A model generated the notes under the pieces. It saw only the letters and a program-made list of their open reading frames with translations, ran no database searches and had not been told where the DNA came from. Shown piece by piece: positions 33,216 to 43,741 of a DNA stretch of 64,000 nucleotides (its first letter is position 1; the number at the start of each line of letters is the position of its first letter). A program made the position numbers and the translations under genes. Location of the stretch: assembly GCA_039707655.1 (NCBI GenBank), contig CM077674.1:237933904-237997903 (forward strand), written 5' to 3'. This DNA is from Elymus sibiricus (Eukaryota > Streptophyta > Magnoliopsida > Poales > Poaceae).

Positions 33216-33334
33216 AGGTTTTTTTCTACCTAAATGTCTAAATAAATTTTTTCTATTTACCTAAACATCTAAACATCTATTTACCTAAACATCTAATTTT
33301 CTTATTGCAAAAATAGAAAAAAACTTAAAAATAG

Positions 33335-33600
33335 AGGGGCAGGAGGGGGGAGCTCACCAGAGGGGGGGCAGGGGGTCTGGGCCGCTGGGGCGGCCGGGCG
33401 GCCGGGCCGGGCTTCGGGGGCGGCAGGGTGGCGACGGGGCGGCAGGGAGGGGCGGCGACGGGGCGGGGTGGCAGTGAGGGGCGGCAGGCAGGGGCGGCGA
33501 CGGGGCGGGATGGCAGGGAGGGGACGGCGATGGGGCGTCGACAGGTCGGTGGCGGCTGGCTACGAGAAAGAGAGAGAGGCGCGGGAGAAGTGGTGCTTTC
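33335..33600. other. G-rich (GGCGGCAGG / GGGGCGG) stretch of CACTA-1
   Basis: Plus strand strongly G-rich with repeated 'GGGGCGGCAGG' and 'GCGACGGGGC' phrases. On the minus strand, the direction of TNP2, it would be a C-rich 5' leader just inside the subterminal repeats. No gene. Confidence 0.6.
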
Positions 33601-33624
33601 GGGCGCGGGGGTAGCCGTTAAGGC

Positions 33625-34021
33625 AAACCCCCTCTTTGCCGTCTGCTGGCAGACGACAAAGAGGGTGCCCGTTAGCTAGTCAACGACGTGACCCTGTGGG
33701 CCCCACCCTCTCGTCTTTGCCGTCTGCCTAGCCCTTCTTTGCCGTCTGCTAGCAGACGACAAAGAGGTAGCAGACAGCAAAGAGGTGACCTAGCCAACGC
33801 CGTGCCCCCGTGGGGCCCACCAGGCTCTTTGTCGTCTGCCATCTGCCTCTTTGTCGTCTGCCAGCAGACGGCAAAGAGGCAGCTGACGGCAAATACTCTC
33901 TTTGCCATCAACTGCTTCTTTGTCGTCTACTTTGACATGGCAGACGGCAAAGACTCTCTTTGACGTCCGCTGGCAGACGACAAAGAGGGGATAGATGGAA
34001 AATTGCCAGATTCCAGTAGTG
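33625..34021. repeat. CACTA-1 terminus and subterminal repeats
   Basis: At least ten direct and inverted units of TTTGCCGTCTGC / GCAGACGACAAAGAG. Several form perfect small foldbacks (for example 33631-33666 and 33741-33780). It ends in CCAGTAGTG. Such units are where CACTA transposition proteins bind in characterised members. Confidence 0.9.
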
Positions 34022-36297
34022 CATGTTAACAGACTTGAAAGAAAAACACTCTAGTTTTGGTATATAGTCCATATCACTAAAAATATACTCATATTAGGTT
34101 TCACTCAAAATATGTTTCTCGTGGTTGTTTTGATGAGGTGGGGGAGTGATGTGGTTGGTTTCAACATACTTAGGGATTTTCTGCGAACTGGAGCAGAGAA
34201 GTGGGGTCTTATTGCAAAAATGCCACAACTTACCTCACAGTCGTTTGATGTAGATCTGATGGTTAGAAATGACGGATGGCAGACACACCATCATCACCAA
34301 CTGAGTCTTTTATAGGAGTAGAGAAATATGCTCCATCGTGTACTCGCACATGTGTGTATGTAGGAAGGAGTGCGTGGGTGGACCTCTTCTCTTTCGTATA
34401 GCTAGTGCATGTGACTGAGAGAGAGAGAGAGAGATGGTGTGTGTGGGTGCAAGAAATCATAGGAGATTCGTGAAATTATGTCAGTGTATGTGTGCATGGA
34501 AAGTATAGAGGGAATACGTGTCAAAGCAATTTGTCTGAAAGAGGGGCCTACATACATATATATGTGTGCATGGGGGTTATATACGAGAAGGGAGGGGGAT
34601 GATTTTCTGCGTGAGATATTGATAGAGACATATAGAGGGAAGAACTCTACGAGCGTACAAGCACTGGGAAAGAGGGTGCTGGAAGATGGTGCGCCAGGCC
34701 AACTGGACGGAGACTGGGAGTGTGCAAGTACCAAATCGATAATTAAAGAGAGGGGGCGAGAACGTGCGTTGTTGCGCGCGTCTGGGAGATGAAGCGGAAG
34801 GCATGGATGATGAGAGGGAGATGGATTGACAATGCGTGCTGGCTAGGCAATCCTATCTAGAGAGGTAGATTGATCAATGTGTATGTGGGAAAGAGGGTGA
34901 GACGTAACTAGAGATATAGATTGATCATTTTGTGTGAAAAAATTGGGAAAGACCTAGCTATATATATAGATAGAGTGAAATCAATCGGTGCACATGCATG
35001 TGAGATAAAAAGAGCCCAAAGTGACAAAGAGAGGGAGGTGAGTGCGGATCGGGGGTGAGAGTCCTACTAGTTAGAGGTAGGGTACGAGTGCGAGGGGGGA
35101 AGAGACTGTGTGTACATGTGTGTGTGGTTGGCAGACATGCTAGCTGGAGGGGTATATCGATCCGTGTGTGCTGGAAAGAGAGGGCGATGGATAGAACTAG
35201 ACTAGAGAGATCGCGGGAGACTGACCTGAAGAAAGAGAGATTGTGTGTGTGTGATGGAGAATGCCTAGTGGGAGAGTGTGTGTGCATGCATGCACGAGCG
35301 AAAGTTTGTGGTACTATAAAGAAAAGATGAGTGTGTGGGTGTAAAAGACTCGGCGAGATCATACTAAATATAAGAGTTGATTCAAATATTTGAATACGAG
35401 ATCATGATGTTTGTAACCCATGCATGCATGAATACAAAGGAGATATGTATGTCGTGGTTTTGAATCGAGCATGATATACTATATACACATCGAACAAGGC
35501 CAAATTGATTTTAATTTGAGATACCGATGGCAGGCATCTTTTGACCACATTGCATCCATGCATTGACACAAATATTCAAATTGGATATAATGGGTGGCTT
35601 TCGTAGCTAAGATCTAAATGTCGCGTGTATGTGTTCTGCGTGTTAAACACATTATACATATCAAACAAGGTTTAGATTCCGAACATCTAGCTAGAGCATA
35701 CATGTACTATGATTTGAATTCAACATAAAATGGATACACATATTTGAATTCGAGATATGGTACATGCAGTTCATATTTAAATGGGAAATTACTAATATAT
35801 TCATGTCGTGTGTTGTGAAGATAATATTTAGATGAGGTTATAATTAAGCTGACAACAATCACATTCAAATACAGGAAATGGATTTTCATTTAGTCCATAT
35901 GGCAGACGGTATGAATTGTTATGGTTTTTGTTGTTGTTGTTGTTGAAGGAAGTAAAAATTGATTTGGTACCGTATATGTTAAGGTTGTTCTCCCGAAATT
36001 TCCCAAATGCGTTAAGCTATCTCTTTGTCTCTTGTGCTGCCGAAACTCGCGCCTCTTCAACCCGCGCCTTGTTACCCTGAAATTTCAACGTGTGCGAAAA
36101 CTCCCTCCTCATTCGAAATCAATCACGCCGCCCGTCACGCAAAATCCCCCTTCTATTCCTCAGCCGAAAATGTCGCTCGATGTCCCATGGTCAAAGTGGG
36201 TGCGGGTAGTATCGTAACTTCCCCCACATTTTGGATAAGCGCGTCCCTAAGCCATGGTTCCCCGCCCATCCTCCTCCTTCCGCCACCCAACCGCCGA
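34022..36297. other. host stretch right of CACTA-1, no intact gene
   Basis: 34022-34400 has 'GTTTTGATGAGGTGG' and 'TTTTATAGGAGTAGAGA', wording I associate with abundant Triticeae intergenic DNA, perhaps Mutator-like; this is not proven. 34405-35340 is purine-rich and GT-rich low-complexity DNA. 35350-35930 is AT-rich with repeated 'TTGAATTCGAGATA' phrases. 35930-35945 is a (TTG)n run. 35990-36297 turns C-rich and gene-like (5' leader or exon composition) and is cut by Gypsy-D at 36298. Confidence 0.5.
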
Positions 36298-37165
36298 TGT
36301 TGGTGTATAGAACATGGGGTATTCTATACCCCTGACTTATGCGCAGATAGTAGTAGCCTCCCCGGCAACAAGGGCTCGTCGGGACCATCAACAAACAAGA
36401 CACACACCAAGATCGTGAAGAAGACTTCTCAACAAGTCATCGAGAAGAGCTACAGAAGGGGCAAGGCTACACTTGCCGGCAAGGCACCATACCTTGCCCG
36501 GTAAGCGTTCTCCCGCTAAGCCCACGCCCGGCAGGCCCGCGCCCACCACTCCACCACGGCAACGGATGCGCGTCCCATCCATGAGGTGTCAAGCGGGCAG
36601 GCATGGCAAAAGGCTTGTCGGGGCACGTGGCAGCACCCCCGATGCCCCATGAGATCATCGACCCCCGTCCAGGAGGCGTGTCAAGCAAATAAGAGGTAGC
36701 TGGGCCGTCGGCCCAGCTGGCGCATGCAAGACCTTCCAGGGTTCACCACAGCGTGCTACCTAAGGGTGCATTTATTACCTTTGTCCTGCTCCGGCAGAGT
36801 TAGGTATGATATCACTGTAGCTATCTAATCGACATGCAAATGTCTATGTTGCCACTGTGGTTACCCCTTGAGCTACAAAAGGAGGACCAGGGCAACCTTT
36901 AGAGGGATTCGACACTTTGCTATCCTACACGCATAGCTGCCCTCTCTGCTTGTCTGGCCGACAAGAGGCACTCCTTGTATTCGAGCTCATACACCATAAT
37001 TCCACCAAAGCAGGAGTAGGGTTTTACGCTTCTCAGCGGCCCGAACCTGGGTAAAAATCTCCCCTCATGCAAGTTATGGACTCTGCTCTCTATGCATAGC
37101 ATGCTCCCCTAACCTAACAACAAAGGGGCATCATGGCCCCATAGATGGCCGATCGAGCACCGGCA
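36298..37165 (+). repeat. Gypsy-D 5' LTR
   Basis: Starts TGTTGGTGTATAG and ends AGCACCGGCA. Its TATA position (36874-36881) reads TACAAAAG where the 3' LTR has TATAAAAG, so the promoter is probably weakened by a T to C change. It contains the 'CCCGAACCTGGGTAAA' phrase also seen in the Gypsy-A LTR. Confidence 0.92.
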
Positions 37166-37169
37166 TCTT

Positions 37170-37181
37170 TGGCGCAACAGG
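37170..37181 (+). promoter_or_regulatory. Gypsy-D probable primer binding site
   Basis: TGGCGCAACAGG begins 4 nt after the LTR, the normal position for a tRNA-complementary site. The matching tRNA is not identified. Confidence 0.55.
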
Positions 37182-37253
37182 TAGGGGGCTCTCGCTTGCG
37201 CGGATCTAAATCCATGATTTTGCGTGTCGACTTCATCATCTTCTTCACTCGTG

Positions 37254-38666
37254 ATGGCGCCCAAGAATAAGGGCGCAACCGCAGCTCCATCACCCCCAAT
37301 CTCACACCGCGCGCGTCCGCCAGTGGCACAGGTGGTGCCACCGACGCGGGCGGCGTGGGAGGTGCAGGCGGCACAGGCGTCGCAACCGTCATGGGCGGAG
37401 CGGGTGGAGCGTGTCAAAATGATGCGCTGCTTCTTCCTCGGCGCTCTGGTGAGCACAGTCACCAGAGCAACACTGTCTGGGCGGCGCAATCCACGACCGT
37501 GCTGCTGTGACGTCCAAGGACAGAGCAGTGGTGCATGGGAGCGCAAGGGTAGGGTGTACGCCATGGCCAACGCAAGATGAGCGCGACGCGCCCACCCACG
37601 ATGCCAAGAACTCAAGACACCGCCCACATGGCAAGACGCCTACAGAACAACCGCAAGATCTTCGAGCTCCTCCACATCCTCCGCGTCAAGACGCCAGCGA
37701 GCATGCGCCGTGGCGGGAGGCATGGGATCGAGCTCCTACTGGCTCGGCCAGAAGTCAAGTGGCGTCCCATGCCTCACTCCCAGCCATGCCAACCACGGCG
37801 GCCGAGGCCATGGCGCGGGCGCAGTTGCTGTTGAACTTCCCGCCAGCCCCCCAGGAGAAAATGGACTACTAGAGGGCCACCATACAGAGCCTCATCGGTT
37901 TTGCTGAAGCCAGCAAATCGATGCGGGGAGGACCCTCACAGAAACACCCCACGGCATCAACAACCCAAGCTGGTGGCCGTGCCGGGGACGTTGGGCCAAC
38001 AGTGCAGTCGCCCCCACAACCGCAGCAGTGGCAAGCGCAGCAGGAAAACCGCCAACCCGTTGAGCCTGACCAGATGTCAATGGCTTCCTCGGATACACAG
38101 ACGCAGCGTGACCAGTGCCAAGTGCTGTGAGAGAGAAGGGCACAAGATGCCCACACCACCATTGAACGGCGTCGGGAAGCGCGCCGTCGATCTGACGAGC
38201 GCAACGGACCAGCCGTCGATGAGCTTGCGCCAGAGGTTGGCAGATTCTTACCTTATGAGGTGGGTTACCCGGCCTTCACTCATGAGCTGCAACAAGTCCG
38301 CTGGCCGTCGGCCCACACCTTCAAGCCAGAGCTGCCGAAGAAGTATGATGGCACGCTGAACCCGGCAGAGTTTTTGAGCATATACATGATCACTGTGCAA
38401 GCTGCCGAGGGAAGAGATGAGAAGATTCTAGCCAATTATTTCCCATTGGTGCTTAAACCCAACGTGAGATCTTGGCTGATGAACTTGCCGGAGGGTTCTA
38501 TCTTCTCGTGGTCCGATCTTTGCAATGAATTCATCGGTGCCTTTACCAGGGGCCACAAAGCTCTCGGCCAGCCCAATGATTTGCAAGTGATCCCATAGAG
38601 AGAGGGTGAGTCCTTGTGGAAGTACATACAGAGATTTAGTCATGTACATCGCAACATCCCCAATGT
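37254..38666 (+). pseudogene. gag: Gypsy-D gag, 5' part, interrupted by Element-E
   Basis: A plausible start is the ATG at 37254 (MAPKNKGATAAPSPP). The N-terminal part is basic and proline-rich and runs to a stop at 37580. Frames then shift until the capsid domain at about 38200-38662, with KYDGTLNPAEFLSIY, NYFPLVLKPNVRSWLMNLP and WSDLCNEFIGAF. TAG 38596-38598 interrupts it. Element-E enters at 38667, within the phrase following HVHRNIPNV. The same frame resumes at 48042, so the insertion cut a continuous gag. Confidence 0.85.
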
Positions 38667-41600
38667 TGTCGGGGCCAGATTTTGGGAACACAATATCCCA
38701 GAAATTAACCCCTCGTGTCATCACCAGCCCAGGATTTCTGTTACTGGTGGACACGTCCTTGTTACAGATTACCAAGCTATTATAAGAATTGATTACAAGA
38801 CCATAAAGGTCTAATGATACAACAATGATTCTGGTGGTTGATGACGAAATGACTCGTGGTTCTCCAACGTCGATGGGGCTCCACTCCCATAGGAACGGCT
38901 GACCTGGATAACTCCTATCCAGCGTGGCTGCTATCCTAGGCTCCGCATGGACGTCGTGGTGCTCCTTGTTGAAATCCTGACCTGGCCAAGTAAATAGCCA
39001 GGGACAAGCCTGTGAGTATGTTGTGATGTACTCGCAAACATCATGAACAAAAGATATGCCGAATGCAGCAGACAAAAATATATAGGATCATGATGAACAA
39101 AACTGTATGTATGTATGCTCATGCTGGTCCATATTAAATGCATGCTGACAGGAATTAAATCATGACATGATAAACATCAACATGTGCAGAACAATGAGAA
39201 ATATAGAGTGTTAGAGACACACAAGGAAAGTTAATGGAGAATCAGGCAAGACAGGACCGCCCGAGAATCCAGAAGAAAATAAAAGAAATGCCAATCGGGT
39301 GTCTAAAAGGAAATCTGGGCGAGACAGGACCGCCTGAGAATCCAAGCGACACCACGAGAGGTCTTCAAAAGAAATGCTAGTTGGGTATCAAGTGACACCA
39401 CGGTCGGTCTTGAAAAGAAATGCCGAACGGGTATCCACAAGAGAGTCAGGCGAGACAGTACCGCCTGAGAACTCGAGGGACACCTCGTGAGGTCTTGAAA
39501 ATAAAACTAAATGCCCGGGGTAGTCTAGCCAGCCCCTGAGACACTCAGAAAATAAAACAAGAGAAACATGTTAATCCACAGTAATAATCATAATATCAAT
39601 AGTATCCATATCATCGATGATATTCATGATAGTAATATCAGTAGTAGCAATGATAACCACAACCATAGTGCTTATAAAAATATTCATAACAGTCTTAGCG
39701 ATGACAATAATATCTTGCAAAAATGAATCATGCATAATTTAATTATTTCCTCCGGAGACCGACTCTAAGACCGACACTTGACCAACCCAGACTGTAGTCC
39801 TTAACCGCGAACATGGCTATTCGAATAGGTATAACTCTGCAGAGGGTGTACTCTTTTCCCACAAGTAAAGGATTTCTTTAGTCAGCACCGAGATGCTGAC
39901 TAATTCCCATTGCGGTCTTTGGGTTGAAACACACCTGACCAGCACACACCTGTTTAACTGTCCGGGTGCCAGGAATCACCCACAGCATCTTTTCAGAAAA
40001 ACTCCAAGACGGGGAAAACCAACGTTTCTGCATGGGATCACAATTCATACGCGCGGATTACAAGGGGTGCCCCCCTCTCGGCTACATCTAGCCGGAAACA
40101 CCCATGCCCCCTGACCCGATGACAGGATTTAGTCCGGGCCCCTGGAAACCCTCATCGTGGCCCTCTGTGTGGTGTGTACCTGGACAGGGGTTAACAACTT
40201 ACTAAACCATACCCTACCTGTGGCAGGGACATGTGGTAGCACGAAACAAGTATGGGGGTTACCGGAACAAGACTTGATCTATGGTCAGACTCAGGAGGTT
40301 AAGTTGTCTACAGTGATTAACACAATCAAGTTTCATGGTAGTACCCAACAGTGTCACCACCTGACATGTCCCAACATGCCATTTCAGATCATTCTCGTCA
40401 TCATGAGAATTCAGTCTCACGGTCACTCTCTCATGACCGGTTCTTTTCTGTCGTTAGTCCAGATCAACATAAGCATATGTGACATGAGGTGAATACCATG
40501 ATCATTCATGCATCATGCATTAACGAAGATGAAAAATTCCCGAGTGATCATGCATGCATAACTAGTCATATGCAAAACTTAACCATATGCAATTTCATTT
40601 AAATTCAGCATAGGCATGATCCAAATATTCTAGCAAAAACAACTATGCATCCACCATATCAAGAGTTCAAGATGCTTGCCTTGAGCATGCAGTGGTGCTG
40701 GTCACCTCAAAATTTTGCAAGAATTTAACCTCTCTTCATTTCCTATTTTCCAAATGATTTGAATTAACCCATAATGCAAAAATAGTGCCAAAAAGTATTT
40801 CAAATATTTTTGAAATGATTTCTAAAATAAACTAGAGGAAAAATGAAAAATAACGAAAAAGGAATCAAGTCATTTGGAGTTCATCTGATTTAGTTAGAGA
40901 ATTTCTAAGCTGAGAATAAAACAAAGAAAATGACCTTTTAACAAATCTTGTAGAAACAGAAGTTAAGAAAATGTTCACTTAATTTCCATAAATAGTGCAA
41001 GATTTTAGAAATCTACATAAATTTGAATCAATGGTTTTGGATTTATATTAGTGGCTATGGAATTATTTCAGTTATGCTGGAAAAGAGAAAAAAAATAGAA
41101 AAGGAGGGAGGGCGAGCGCCCTGAGCGCTGTTTAATTTCTAGCGCTTACTGGGCCGGGCCCATAGCTGCTGTCACACAGGGGGAGAAAATGACTCACCGA
41201 CAGGTGAGCCCCACCTGTCAGGTTCGTCTGTTTCCCTTGCGCGCCTGGATCAGAGGCAGAGGCGGGGCTTCGGCGGCGATCGCCGGAGGTAGAAGGCACC
41301 TCCTGGGGATCTGAGCCCACCGTCGTGCTTAGTAGTGAGTGGTGGTTTGCCCGGTACACTCCGTGGTGGCTGAGATGGATGGAGCTCCCGACGGTGAGGT
41401 TCTTGGCGAACGGCGTCTATGGGGGAAAGGGGAACTTTGGCTATGGTTGATCTTAGGCAAGATTGAGTGGTGGAATGGGATCGTGGGGTCGAGAGAATGC
41501 TGATGGTGAAGAAATTGGAGCGAGGGAGGCTGTGCAGGCATTGAAATCGCCGAGGAGGTGGCGGCGGCTGTCTCGGCTGGAGGCGGGGAAGAAGGCGGTT

Positions 41601-42975
41601 CTTGGTCAGCTGTCTACTCGGGGAGGTCTACAGAGAGGAGGGAGATGATCCCGTGGGGTTGGGTGAGTTCAGGAGTGCTTTTTTATAGCGAGGGGAGGCG
41701 GTTCCTGTGGCTGCCTGAAGAAGACAATGGCGGCGGCAATCATTATGGCGAAGATGAGGTCGGTGGTGGGCGGTGGAGTGGTCGGCGGGGTCGGTGGAGC
41801 TTTGGATGAGGTCGGGCAGTTAGCAATTAAGAGGAGGGCGAGCTGGTGGGACGGAGCTGCTCGGGCGGTGCCGTGCCCGAGCTGATGACTGCGGCAGCGA
41901 CGGTGGTCAGCATGGACGGTGCTAGGCAATGCAGGAGGGTGTCGGTGAGGCTCTTGGATGATCAGTAGTCCCAGGGGAGAGCCTAGGTGATCGAGGGAGG
42001 CAACAGAGCAACGGCGCGAAGGCGAGGCCGAACCTGCCAAACGAGCGCTCTGCTCGTGCTCTAGGCATGCACAGGAGTTGCTCGATGAAATGGCAGTGGG
42101 TCCTAGGGTGCTCTGATGGGCTTGAAACTTGGCAGGGTAGGGATCCTTTAGAAGGCAAAGTTTATGGACATGCTGGTTGTCCATAGGATCAAGTGGCCTC
42201 TGAAATTTGAAGAAGTGCAACAATTCTGTCATGAGCTAAAGGTGTTCGACAAAATGTTAGGGCAAGCTAGAGGATTCTTCTGATGATGGAAATTGGCAGG
42301 ATGGGGTCTCTTTAGATGATAGTTATGGTGGTGGAGTTAGTTTGAGAAAAACAGAAACTTGTTAGTGCAAGTTTTAGAGGAATTCATTTCTGGACAGAAA
42401 CTAGAGAGGGGTATTTGGTGGACTTTAAAAATGCAAATGGAGCTGATCTATTGGACTTAAGGGTTTGGTTGGAAGGACAATGAGTGGGAAAAATTTCAGA
42501 GTTATTGGAGCATTAAAAATTCGGGTTGCAGTAGAAACTTAAAATAGGCTAGAAATGAAAAGAGGGAGTTTCACTCAAAATTTTCAAAACACCATGCTGG
42601 GTTTTTGCATAAAAGTGATGTGTAGGCATCACATGACCTCCCATAATTTTTGCGGAATTTTTAAAGAATTATTTAAAATGGTTGCAGTGCAACAGAAGCA
42701 TTTCAAAGTTTGAAAATGCTACTAAAATAATTATTCTGAGAAAAATTTTATTTTGCAATTATTTCTTACTGTTATTCAAAATAAAATGGAAATGATTCAA
42801 AAAATCTTCAAAGCCCACAATAATTTTCCAAAGTTTTCCATATGGAGGGAAGGATTTTGAAATTCAGAAACAGAAATGAATCAAAATGAATCAAAGACCA
42901 AAAATAAATTTAAATTTTTTAATTTTAGCCAAATTTTTCTTAATAAAAATATGATTAGAATTTTGGGGTGTTACA
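38667..42975 (-). repeat. Element-E 3' LTR
   Basis: 4309 bp. Near its left end are degenerate 'GGCGAGACAGGACCGCC' repeats (about 39240-39505). A TATA box CTATAAAAAA lies on the minus strand at 41679-41688, so the transcript start is near 41650 and U3 is the right 1.3 kb. A 187-codon frame (42232-41669) lies in U3, runs into the TATA box and has no family signature; I do not call it a gene. Confidence 0.93.
41679..41688 (-). promoter_or_regulatory. TATA box of the Element-E 3' LTR
   Basis: CTATAAAAAA on the minus strand, conserved in the partner LTR at 46749-46758. Confidence 0.65.
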
Positions 42976-42990
42976 AACTCTACCCCCCTT
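42976..42990 (-). promoter_or_regulatory. Element-E polypurine tract
   Basis: The minus strand reads AAGGGGGGTAGAGTT directly before the 3' LTR. It is followed on the plus strand by a 'CTCATCCTCGAGATTTG' phrase shared with Element-F. Confidence 0.85.
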
Positions 42991-43150
42991 AAGAAAATCT
43001 CATCCTCGAGATTTGTTAAGGGCAGAAGAATTAAATGCATATCACAGCTAATAGATCACTCATATGCAAAAATGCAATCATGGCAATATATTCATAACAT
43101 ATGCTCTAAGAACAATACAAAGGTCACATCATGCAAACAAACATTACAAG

Positions 43151-43414
43151 TTACACAAATGCACTCATGACCGCGTCCACGGTTTGAACGTGAGATCTAC
43201 AGGGTTTTGCGGGAAAAGTTCCTGGGGCTGGAGCACCTTCTTCTTCTTCCGGGGAGAGTGGTGGAAGCAGGCGTAGAACGTGTCCTTCTAGAGTTGGCAA
43301 AGGTGGCCTGTCAATGGCTATCTAAGGAATTAGAAAGGCGAGATAGGCGAGGATGGCTACAAAGTCTCCAAGCTCGGCTGCGGTGGTCTCGTTGTGGACA
43401 ACGGGGCCAGGCAT
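43151..43414 (-). pseudogene. small reading frame in the Element-E interior, one in-frame stop
   Basis: 88 codons from ATG 43414 to TAA 43151-43153, broken only by TAG 43322-43324 after residue 30. The N-terminal part has a hydrophobic helix-like stretch (DFVAILAYLAFLI). The second part is proline-rich with an EEEE run and a basic end. I do not recognise the family. A TATA box (CCTATAAAG, minus strand of 43477-43485) lies about 65 bp upstream of the ATG, and an AT-rich 3' tail fills the space to the PPT. Promoter, frame and tail together look like a captured or retained mini-gene; it could also be chance. Confidence 0.45.
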
Positions 43415-43476
43415 CTTGGTGGTTGGGTATCGGACTGCGAGTGAGGCTGTGATGTGCTGTGTTTGGGCAAGGCTCC

Positions 43477-43485
43477 CTTTATAGG
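43477..43485 (-). promoter_or_regulatory. TATA box in the Element-E interior
   Basis: CCTATAAAG on the minus strand in a GC-rich context, a second promoter besides the LTR one. It is suitably placed for the small frame at 43414. Confidence 0.5.
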
Positions 43486-43724
43486 TCAGGGAGCGGAGTC
43501 TTCTGTCGCATGCTTGCGGATGGGACAACTCAGGTGTCATCCACAGGCACACGGCCTATGGACGAGGCCGCTAGGTTGGGCACCGATTATCAAGAAGATG
43601 TCGACTGGCCACTGTGTAGGCTTATCGGATGAGATGGGCTTGGCTATGGACCGAAAAGGTTTGGACAGTGTGGAAACCTAAGGATAATGACCAGGCTAAG
43701 ATAGGATTAGCCAATGGTCAGCCT

Positions 43725-43737
43725 GGCTCTGATACTA
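43725..43737 (-). promoter_or_regulatory. Element-E primer binding site
   Basis: The minus strand reads TAGTATCAGAGCC (then AGG), matching the initiator-Met tRNA complement except at the second base. It is 4 nt inside the 5' LTR. Confidence 0.9.
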
Positions 43738-43741
43738 AGGC

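Larger units (their letters stand above)
20755..34021 (-). mobile_element. CACTA-1: CACTA (En/Spm) transposon, 5' half, interrupted by Gypsy-C
   Basis: The right end reads CCAGTAGTG up to 34021, i.e. an inward CACTACTGG terminus. The adjoining 380 bp is packed with inverted subterminal units around GTCTGC-GCAGACG. Transcription of the TNP2 transposase runs leftward. Angela cuts the transposase gene at 20755, and the left terminus lies outside the window. Gypsy-C occupies 24342-32717 between transposase and terminus. The base triplet after the end is CAT (34022-34024), a candidate 3-bp target-site copy. Confidence 0.88.

Noticed and set aside
32741..33264. Three overlapping plus-strand frames of 143-158 codons rich in Ser, Phe and Leu
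   Set aside because: They are translations of the polypyrimidine tract in all three frames; no start context, domain or conservation.
37109..38204. Several minus-strand frames of 80-172 codons opposite the Gypsy-D gag
   Set aside because: GC-rich antisense shadows of gag; no domain.
41669..42232. 187-codon minus frame present in both Element-E LTRs (also 46739-47302)
   Set aside because: It lies in U3 and overlaps the TATA box. Being present in both copies only reflects LTR duplication. The composition is low-complexity Pro/Ser/His and I see no motif.
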